This document shows positions 7,683 to 12,655 of a stretch of DNA of 12,655 nt, piece after piece. The stretch comes from JADGRQ01 sp041476585 (GTDB lineage: Bacteria > Pseudomonadota > Gammaproteobacteria > Burkholderiales > SG8-39): contig JBGOTT010000086.1 of the NCBI GenBank assembly GCA_041476585.1, positions 1 to 12,655 on the forward strand. Reading direction: 5' to 3'. Position 1 is the first letter of the stretch. The number at the start of each line of letters is the position of its first letter. The position numbers were made by a program, and so were the translations under genes. The notes under the pieces were generated by a model that ran no database searches, was not told the origin of the DNA, and worked only from the letters and a program-made list of their open reading frames with translations.

Positions 7683-8793
7683 CGTCCTGATCGTCGGCGG
7701 AGGTCCCGCGGGTTCCACCTGCGCATGGCAGCTGCGCCGCGCCGGCCTCGACGTGCTGGTGATCGACAAGCAGGTTTTTCCGCGCGACAAGGTGTGCGCG
7801 GGCTGGATCACCCCGGCGGTGGTCGAGTCGCTCAAGCTCGACCTGGACGACTACGCGCAGGGGCGCGTGATGCAGGCGATCCGCGGCTTTCGCATCGGCA
7901 CCATCGGCGGCGCGGAATCCGAAACCCGTTACGGGGGGCCGGTGAGCTTCGGCATCCGGCGCTGCGAGTTCGACGATTACCTGCTGCGCCGCTCAGGCGC
8001 GCGCCTGCAATCCGGCGAGCCGGTGAAAAGCATGCAGCGCGAGGGCGGCACGTGGCTGGTCAACGGCAGGATCAGGACCCCGCTGGTGGTCGGTGCCGGC
8101 GGGCATTTCTGTCCGGTCTCGCGCATGCTCGGCGTGGAGCCCGGGGGCAGCCAATCCATCGTGGTAGCACAGGAAACGGAATTCCGGCTGCCGGAGCGTG
8201 AGCGCAGCGAATGCGGCATCGAGCAGGACGTGGTGCAGCTGTATTTCTGCGCGGACCTCAAGGGGTACGGCTGGTGCTTTGCGAAAGGCGATTACCTCAA
8301 CGTCGGCCTCGGACGCGAAGACAGCCGCGGACTCCCCGAGCACGTCGAGCAGTTCCGCGGCTGGCTGCGGCAGCGCGGCGGCATTCCGCGCGACCTGCCG
8401 GGAAAATTCAATGGCCACGCGTACCTGCTGTACCCGGATTCGCGCCGCAAGCTTTTCGACGATGGCGTGATCCTGATCGGCGACGCCGCGGGCCTCGCGT
8501 ATTCGCGCAGCGGCGAGGGCATTCGTCCTGCGATTGAATCCGCGCTGATGGCAGCCGAGATCGTGCTCGCTGCGGCGAGGCAATACCCGCGCGCGAAACT
8601 CGCGCCTTACGCCGACCGCCTGGCGCAGCGCTTCGGCCGGAGGATTCCGGACCAGGAAGCCGCAGCATGGCTGCCACAAGGACTCAAGCAGTCCCTGGCG
8701 GCGAGGCTGCTCTCGACGAGCTGGTTCGCGCGCAACGTGGTCATCGATCGCTGGTTCCTGCACTCCAAGCAGCCCGCGCTGCTGCCGGGCTAG
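7663..8793 (+). CDS. Geranylgeranyl-reductase-family FAD-dependent oxidoreductase
   Basis: The protein has 376 residues. An N-terminal dinucleotide-binding motif, DVLIVGGGPAGSTCAWQLRR (7-26), ends its second strand at VLVIDK (31-36). PRDKVCAGWI (40-49) and GYGWCFAKGDYLNVGLG (201-217) are typical of the geranylgeranyl reductase / FixC-like group. The second FAD contact is ILIGDAAGLAYSRSGEGI (260-277). In this family, enzymes reduce isolated carbon-carbon double bonds of prenyl chains or serve as other flavin dehydrogenases; the substrate here is unknown. The ATG lies 20 bases inside the end of cfa, so translation is probably coupled, and folE follows after 4 bases. The position beside a fatty-acid-modifying enzyme suggests a lipid or quinone substrate; that is inference. 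A short GAGG sits very close (2 bases) to the ATG. Confidence 0.87.
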   Translation: MAAETCDVLIVGGGPAGSTCAWQLRRAGLDVLVIDKQVFPRDKVCAGWITPAVVESLKLDLDDYAQGRVMQAIRGFRIGTIGGAESETRYGGPVSFGIRRCEFDDYLLRRSGARLQSGEPVKSMQREGGTWLVNGRIRTPLVVGAGGHFCPVSRMLGVEPGGSQSIVVAQETEFRLPERERSECGIEQDVVQLYFCADLKGYGWCFAKGDYLNVGLGREDSRGLPEHVEQFRGWLRQRGGIPRDLPGKFNGHAYLLYPDSRRKLFDDGVILIGDAAGLAYSRSGEGIRPAIESALMAAEIVLAAARQYPRAKLAPYADRLAQRFGRRIPDQEAAAWLPQGLKQSLAARLLSTSWFARNVVIDRWFLHSKQPALLPG

Positions 8794-8797
8794 GCGC

Positions 8798-9370
8798 ATG
8801 GAACCGAACAACGGGAACATCGCGCGCCTGGTGCGCGAACTGCTGATCGAACTCGGCGAAGATCCCGCGCGCGAGGGGCTGGATAAAACCCCCGAGCGGG
8901 TCGCGAAAGCATTGACCTTCCTCACCTCGGGGTACCGCACCGATGCCAAGCAGTTGATCAATGGCGCGTGTTTCACGCAGAAGACCAGCAGCATGGTCAT
9001 CGTCAAGGACATCGAGGTCTACAGCATGTGCGAGCACCACATGCTGCCGTTCTTTGGCCGCTGCCATATCGGTTATATCCCGAGCGGACGCGTGTTCGGC
9101 GTGAGCAAGCTGGCGCGGCTGGTGGACATGTACGCGCGGCGGCTGCAATTGCAGGAGCGCCTGACCGAACAGATCTCCCGGGTGGTCATGGAGTCGATCG
9201 ACGCCAAAGGCGTCGGTGTGATGATCGAGGCGCGCCACCTGTGCATGATGATGCGCGGAGTGGAGAAGCAGAACTCGACGATGGTGACCTCGTCCGTGCT
9301 GGGGGTATTTCGCGACTCGTTGCCGACGCGGGAGGAATTCCTCTCGCTGATCGGCCGGCGCGCGGCGTAG
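8798..9370 (+). CDS. folE: GTP cyclohydrolase I
   Basis: Converts GTP to 7,8-dihydroneopterin triphosphate plus formate, the entry step to folate and other pterins, in the cytosol. The 190 residues are normal for a bacterial type I enzyme. The zinc ligands are visible: Cys78 and His81 in SMCEHHML (76-83) and Cys149 in RHLCMMMRGVE (147-157). Further conserved segments are GLDKTPERVAKAL (27-39), IGYIPSGRVFGVSKLARLVD (91-110) and LTEQI (122-126). It is the last gene of the cfa operon, 4 bases after the flavoprotein stop, without a strong Shine-Dalgarno sequence of its own, so re-initiation is likely. The placement with lipid genes rather than folate genes is unusual. A pterin demand by a neighbouring enzyme cannot be read from the sequence. 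Confidence 0.95.
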   Translation: MEPNNGNIARLVRELLIELGEDPAREGLDKTPERVAKALTFLTSGYRTDAKQLINGACFTQKTSSMVIVKDIEVYSMCEHHMLPFFGRCHIGYIPSGRVFGVSKLARLVDMYARRLQLQERLTEQISRVVMESIDAKGVGVMIEARHLCMMMRGVEKQNSTMVTSSVLGVFRDSLPTREEFLSLIGRRAA

Positions 9371-9378
9371 CGCAAAGA

Positions 9379-9397
9379 CTGAGGGCTCAGCGGTTTT
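9379..9397. terminator. Possible weak terminator between folE and desaturase
   Basis: CTGAG (9379-9383) and CTCAG (9386-9390) form a short inverted repeat separated by two bases, followed by CGG and TTTT (9394-9397) on the plus strand. It sits in the 33-base convergent gap, where a terminator is expected. The stem is short and the loop minimal, so strength is doubtful. Confidence 0.3.
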
Positions 9398-9403
9398 CGC
9401 AGC

Positions 9404-10588
9404 TCACGAGTAGCAACGCAAGCGATGTGAGAACTCCATCAGCGGCCGGATTCCGCTTGCTTCGGCGCGCTGGCACCAGTCCTGGAGTTGCCTGACAAGC
9501 TGCTCCTGCGAGGCCATCGAGCGCATCCACAGCGCGGCAAGTTCGCGGCGCATGACGTACGCCGTGCGCAACGGCAGGGAAATCAACAAGCCTTTCTCGA
9601 CCTCGATGCGCTGGAATTCCGGGAGGTTTCGTTCGTCGCGAAACAGCCAGCGCTTCAGGTTCCGCAGCACCCGCGCATCGTGGGGCGCGGACTCCCGCAG
9701 CGTGCCGAGTTCCTCGGCATAAGTGCGCTTCAGCGATTCGCGGTAGCTCGCGATGACATCATGGCGATGCTCGATCACCGCTTGCAGCATCGGCAGGTCC
9801 GCAACCGGCCTGGCCGCGACAAAACGCGGGACCGGCGCGAGATGCCTGACCTGCGCAAGCCCGAGCGCCTCCAGCACCCTGATGTAGAACCAGCCGAGGT
9901 CGAACTCGTAGGGCTTGCTCGAGAACTTGGCCGACGTGGCGTGGGCATGGTGGTTGTTGTGCAGCTCCTCGCCGCCGATGAGGGCGCCCAGCGGCAGCAT
10001 GTTGGTGCTGGCGTCTTCGGTGGACCAATTGCGATAGCCAAAATAGTGCCCTACGCCGTTGATCACTCCGGCCGCCCAGAACGGGATCCACACGATCTGC
10101 GTGATGAAGATCAGCACGCCGGGGACGATGCCGAACAGGGTTACGTCGGCCAGACCCATGAGCGTCAGCCCGGACACGACGTACTTCGAATAAATGTTGC
10201 GCTCGAGCCAGTCATCCGGCGTTCCCCGGCCGTAACGCTCGATCGTGCTGCGATCGGCCGACTCCTCGACGTAGAGGAGCACCCCGCCCCACAGAACGCG
10301 GTTGATGCCCAGCACCTGCGGGCTGTGCGGGTCCTCGGCGGTTTCGCACCGGGCGTGGTGCTTGCGGTGGACGGCGACCCATTCCCTCGTTCGCATGCCC
10401 GTGGTCAGCCACAGCCACAACCGGAAAAAGTGGCTGATGGCCGGGTGCAGGTCCAGCGCGTGGTGCGTCTGTTGGCGGTGCAGGAACAACGTCACGGCGA
10501 CGATGGTGACGTGCGTCAAACCCAACGCCACCGCCGCGTAGCCCCACCAGGGCAGGTCGAAGACACCGGAAAACAGGACCTGACTCAT
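9404..10588 (-). CDS. Membrane fatty-acid (acyl-CoA type) desaturase
   Basis: The protein has 394 residues and carries the three His boxes of di-iron membrane desaturases: HRQQTH (37-42), HRKHH (74-78) and HNNHH (210-214), plus NGVGHYFGYRNW (177-188), which matches the conserved N-x-x-x-H-x-x-G segment of delta-9 enzymes. Hydrophobic segments lie around 13-36, 50-63 and 135-178. Such enzymes place a cis double bond in saturated acyl chains at the inner membrane using oxygen and electrons from a redox partner, none of which is encoded nearby. Beyond about residue 270 there is a roughly 115-residue soluble tail ending SHRLRCYS, longer than in the shortest family members; a related tail fragment occurs again near 11545-11705. 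An in-frame TAA 16 to 14 bases upstream of the ATG fixes the start region. It is convergent with folE and divergent from the GST gene. Its product could feed Cfa. Confidence 0.92.
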   Translation of the reverse strand: MSQVLFSGVFDLPWWGYAAVALGLTHVTIVAVTLFLHRQQTHHALDLHPAISHFFRLWLWLTTGMRTREWVAVHRKHHARCETAEDPHSPQVLGINRVLWGGVLLYVEESADRSTIERYGRGTPDDWLERNIYSKYVVSGLTLMGLADVTLFGIVPGVLIFITQIVWIPFWAAGVINGVGHYFGYRNWSTEDASTNMLPLGALIGGEELHNNHHAHATSAKFSSKPYEFDLGWFYIRVLEALGLAQVRHLAPVPRFVAARPVADLPMLQAVIEHRHDVIASYRESLKRTYAEELGTLRESAPHDARVLRNLKRWLFRDERNLPEFQRIEVEKGLLISLPLRTAYVMRRELAALWMRSMASQEQLVRQLQDWCQRAEASGIRPLMEFSHRLRCYS

Positions 10589-10744
10589 CGCGTGATTCGT
10601 TTATGGGTCGGAACTGGCAGATTCTGAACAGTCATTTTATCATTATGGCCTATCGCACCGCTTTGCTCTGCGCGCCAGCACACATAGCGCAAGATACAAT
10701 CGGGTCGCCTTGAGGAAAACGCGAATCTCAAGCAGGATCCGGGC
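10589..10744. promoter_or_regulatory. Divergent promoter region, desaturase / GST
   Basis: A 156-base intergenic region with an AT-rich island at about 10632-10647. Plus strand, for the GST gene: TACAAT at 10695-10700 matches five of six bases of a -10 element, about 45 bases before the start codon, but no good -35 is visible. Minus strand, for the desaturase: CATAAT (10647-10642) and TAAAAT (10639-10634) are possible -10 elements, again without a clear -35. An activator-dependent or non-housekeeping promoter is possible. Confidence 0.35.
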
Positions 10745-11464
10745 ATGCGCTACGAACTCTATTACTGGCCTTCCATCCCCGGGCGCGGGGAATTCGTCCG
10801 CCTCGCGCTGGAGCATGCCGACGCGGACTACGTGGATGTCGCGCGCCGGCCGGGAGGCACGCCAATGTTCGAGCGCTTCCTCAAGGACCGATCGACGAAA
10901 CGGCCGCCTTTCGCGCCGCCTTTTCTGAAGGCCGGCAAGCTCGTTATCGGGCAGACTGCGAACATCCTGCTTTATCTCGGCGCCCGCCACGGCCTCGCGC
11001 CGAGGGCCGAGGCAGGCCGGCTCTGGGTCCACCAGCTGCAGCTCACGATCGCCGATTGGCTGGTCGAAGTACACGACACCCATCACCCGATCTCGGCAGG
11101 CCTTTACTACGAAGAGCAGAAACGGGAAGCAAAGCGGCGCGCTGCCGATTTCGTGACCCAGCGCCTGCCGAAGTTCCTCGGCTATTTCGAGGAGGTGCTG
11201 AGACGCAATCCGACGCGCTCAGGGTGGCTCGCCGGAACATCGATAACCTACGCAGACCTGTCGCTGTTCCAGATGACGGCCGGGCTGCGCTATGCGTTTC
11301 CGCGCGCGATGGCGAAGCGGGAACGCAGATACCCGCGGGTGGCCGCACTGCACGAGCGCGTTGCAGCGCGCCCTCGCATCGCCGCGTATCTCGCGTCGAA
11401 TCGGCGCATCGCTTTCAACCAGGACGGCATCTTCCGCCACTATCCGGAGCTCGATCCGTCATGA
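10745..11464 (+). CDS. Glutathione S-transferase family protein
   Basis: The protein has 239 residues. The N-terminal thioredoxin-like domain begins YELYYWPSIPGRGEFVRLAL (3-22), matching the alpha/mu/pi/sigma-type opening in which a Tyr near position 6-7 activates glutathione. The glutathione-contact segment KLVIGQTANILLYLGARHGL follows, with Thr in place of the more usual Ser after Gln. The C-terminal helical domain carries the ITYADLSLFQMTAGL segment, the usual N-capping motif with a conserved Asp. The family conjugates or otherwise transfers glutathione to electrophiles in the cytosol; the substrate is not predictable. AGCAGGA at 10731-10737 lies 7 bases before the ATG. The stop overlaps an ATG (ATGA at 11461-11464) that opens a 27-codon frame, hinting that another gene was once coupled here. 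Confidence 0.88.
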   Translation: MRYELYYWPSIPGRGEFVRLALEHADADYVDVARRPGGTPMFERFLKDRSTKRPPFAPPFLKAGKLVIGQTANILLYLGARHGLAPRAEAGRLWVHQLQLTIADWLVEVHDTHHPISAGLYYEEQKREAKRRAADFVTQRLPKFLGYFEEVLRRNPTRSGWLAGTSITYADLSLFQMTAGLRYAFPRAMAKRERRYPRVAALHERVAARPRIAAYLASNRRIAFNQDGIFRHYPELDPS

Positions 11465-11544
11465 CCGAAAACCATCACCGAATCGGGCCTGAAAGTTTAG
11501 GCGCCCCGCTTCGTCGCGCTTTCGCCGGGCGCGTGCCGCCGTAG
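11461..11544 (+). CDS. Short 27-codon ORF overlapping the GST stop, possibly the 5' stub of a lost gene
   Basis: ATG at 11461 overlaps the GST stop as ATGA, the classic arrangement for translational coupling. The frame reads MTENHHRIGPESLG, then a basic stretch, and ends at TAG (11542-11544). Nothing in it is recognisable. Desaturase-like coding in another frame begins right where it ends, so this may be the remaining head of a gene cut by the rearrangement, or chance. Confidence 0.25.
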   Translation: MTENHHRIGPESLGAPLRRAFAGRVPP

Positions 11545-11705
11545 ACAAGATGCTGCACGACCTCGAACGCGCGCGGCTCGCCGAAGTGCTGCCCAAGTCG
11601 CACGCGCTGCAGACCATGTATTCGATGCGCCACGAACTGGCCGCGGTATGGGACCGCTCCACGGCCTCGCGCGAGCAACTCGTCAGGCAGCTACAGGACT
11701 GGTGC
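11541..11705 (+). pseudogene. C-terminal fragment of a second fatty-acid desaturase
   Basis: This stretch encodes about 55 residues homologous to the soluble tail of the desaturase at 9404-10588. MYSMRHELAAVWDRS is followed without a gap by TASREQLVRQLQDWCRHA. By hand alignment, 24 of 33 residues match residues 343-375 of the intact protein, including an identical 11-residue run EQLVRQLQDWC. The DNA is diverged, so it is not a recent copy. The His boxes, the membrane part and the last roughly 20 residues of a desaturase are all missing. The frame opens after TGA at 11490-11492 and continues without a stop into the adaptor gene. It is on the opposite strand from the intact copy. Confidence 0.75.
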
Positions 11706-12655
11706 CGGCACGCGGCGTTGGCCCTGCTTTCGGTGCTCGCGCTGGCGGGCTGCGGCGATGCGCCGCCGCCCAAGGCCCCCGCCGCCGCGGAATTCAAGAC
11801 GGCAGCGGTAGAGATCCGCGAGGTCGACCTGACCTACTCCGCCGAAGCCGTGATCGAGGCGGTGCGCCAGTCGACGGTGTCGGCGCAGATCTCCGGCCGG
11901 ATCGTGGAACTGCGCTTCGATGTCGGCGACTACGTAAAGAAGGGCGAGGTCATCGTGCGCATCGACGAGCGCGCCGCCGGCCAGGCGGTCGCCGCAAGCG
12001 AGGCGCAGGTGCGCGAGGCGGACGCGGCGGCACGCAACGCGCGCGCCCAGTTCGAACGCTCGCGCCAGCTGCTGGCGCAGAAATTCATCAGCCAGGCGGC
12101 GCTCGACAAGGCCGAGGCCGACTACAAGCAGGCGCAGGCGCGCCTTTCCGCGATGCTCGCGGGCGCCGGTCAGGCGGCCACCGAGCGCAGTTTCGCCACC
12201 ATCGTCGCGCCCTACAGCGGCGTGGTCGCGGCGCGGCTCGTCGAACTCGGCGAAATGGCAGTGCCCGGCAAGCCGCTCATGACGGGGTTCGATCCGTCGA
12301 CGCTTCGCGCGGTAGCAAACGTGCCGCAGGCGCAGGTCGAGGCGATCCAGGCATCCGGTCGCGCACGCATCGAGGTGCCCTCGATCGGCCGTTGGATCGA
12401 TGTGCGCCAGCTGACCGTCTTGCCCTCGGCCGACCCGCGCACGCACACCACCCGGGTGCGGCTGGAACTTCCCGAGGACGCGCGCGGCATCTATCCGGGC
12501 GTGTTCGCGCGCGCGCATTTCGCGGTCGGGCGCGCGCCGCGGCTGCTCGTGCCGCGCGAGGCGGTGTTCCAGCGCAGCGAACTGACCGGGGCCTATGTCA
12601 TCGACGACAAGGGCGCGCCGCGCCTGAGGCAGATCAGGCTCGGGACCGCGGGCGA
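11550..12655 (+). CDS. RND-type efflux periplasmic adaptor (membrane fusion) lipoprotein with a desaturase-tail N-terminus; 3' end outside window
   Basis: From ATG 11550, 368 codons are visible and the frame is open at the window end. Residues 1 to about 52 are the desaturase scrap. A lipoprotein signal core, ALALLSVLALAGC, follows, with the lipobox Cys at residue 68 (11751-11753). The adaptor proper has a first lipoyl half (STVSAQISGRIVELRFDVGD from 108), a helical hairpin rich in Ala, Gln and Glu (about 143-205), a second lipoyl half (IVAPYSGVVAARLVELGE from 218) and then beta-barrel domains. Adaptors of this family bridge an inner-membrane transporter and an outer-membrane channel in the periplasm; the transporter should lie downstream. 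The start is uncertain: other in-frame ATGs are at 11616 and 11625 and a TTG at 11718, none with a good ribosome binding site, and a normal lipoprotein signal would begin only a few residues before RHAALALL. The native start was probably lost or replaced at the junction. Confidence 0.82.
   Translation, partial: MLHDLERARLAEVLPKSHALQTMYSMRHELAAVWDRSTASREQLVRQLQDWCRHAALALLSVLALAGCGDAPPPKAPAAAEFKTAAVEIREVDLTYSAEAVIEAVRQSTVSAQISGRIVELRFDVGDYVKKGEVIVRIDERAAGQAVAASEAQVREADAAARNARAQFERSRQLLAQKFISQAALDKAEADYKQAQARLSAMLAGAGQAATERSFATIVAPYSGVVAARLVELGEMAVPGKPLMTGFDPSTLRAVANVPQAQVEAIQASGRARIEVPSIGRWIDVRQLTVLPSADPRTHTTRVRLELPEDARGIYPGVFARAHFAVGRAPRLLVPREAVFQRSELTGAYVIDDKGAPRLRQIRLGTAG

Noticed and set aside
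7065..9012. Long minus-strand frames (7065-7835, 7993-9012) opposite cfa, the flavoprotein and folE
   Set aside because: Shadow composition and no domain; the plus-strand genes are all recognised with key residues.
9488..10627. A 379-codon plus-strand frame over the desaturase
   Set aside because: Antisense shadow of a desaturase with all three His boxes.
11691..12518. A 275-codon minus-strand frame over the adaptor gene
   Set aside because: Antisense shadow; the plus strand shows lipobox, lipoyl halves and coiled-coil segments.
11541..12655. A functional desaturase-adaptor fusion enzyme
   Set aside because: The fragment lacks all His boxes and the membrane domain, so it cannot carry desaturase activity.

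Overview
This is a GC-rich window with dense, short-gap gene packing. Gene content (NdvB-type glucan synthase, YaeQ, a long-tailed proteobacterial acyl-CoA desaturase, a class I FolE, an RND-type adaptor lipoprotein) suggests a proteobacterium, most likely a betaproteobacterium. That placement is an inference from protein style; no rRNA or tRNA gene is present to confirm it. The first and last genes both run off the window.

Layout. (1) Positions 1-4419, plus strand: the C-terminal half of a very large cyclic beta-1,2-glucan synthase. (2) Positions 4388-6046, minus strand: four genes read toward the glucan synthase. In transcription order they are a class I SAM methyltransferase, an 89-residue ribbon-helix-helix-like protein, YaeQ, and a 37-residue basic protein whose 3' end overlaps the glucan synthase tail to tail. 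(3) Positions 6047-6335: a comparatively AT-richer divergent intergenic region. (4) Positions 6336-9370, plus strand: a tight three-gene operon of cyclopropane-fatty-acid synthase, a geranylgeranyl-reductase-family flavoprotein and GTP cyclohydrolase I. The first two genes overlap by 20 bases and the last two are 4 bases apart. (5) Positions 9404-10588, minus strand: a membrane fatty-acid desaturase convergent with the operon, with a small hairpin between them. (6) Positions 10745-11464, plus strand: a glutathione S-transferase divergent from the desaturase. (7) Positions 11461-12655, plus strand: a rearranged stretch. A short ORF overlaps the GST stop, then comes a C-terminal scrap of a second desaturase, which runs in frame into an efflux-type periplasmic adaptor lipoprotein that leaves the window.

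Functionally, much of the window concerns the cell envelope: periplasmic glucan, fatty-acid desaturation, cyclopropanation (which consumes the double bonds desaturases make), a flavoprotein of a family that reduces isolated double bonds, and an efflux adaptor. The most unusual items are the desaturase-tail/adaptor junction near 11705, the Cfa-flavoprotein-FolE operon, and the short unannotated-looking basic protein at 4388-4501. No CRISPR array, insertion sequence, tRNA or rRNA was seen.
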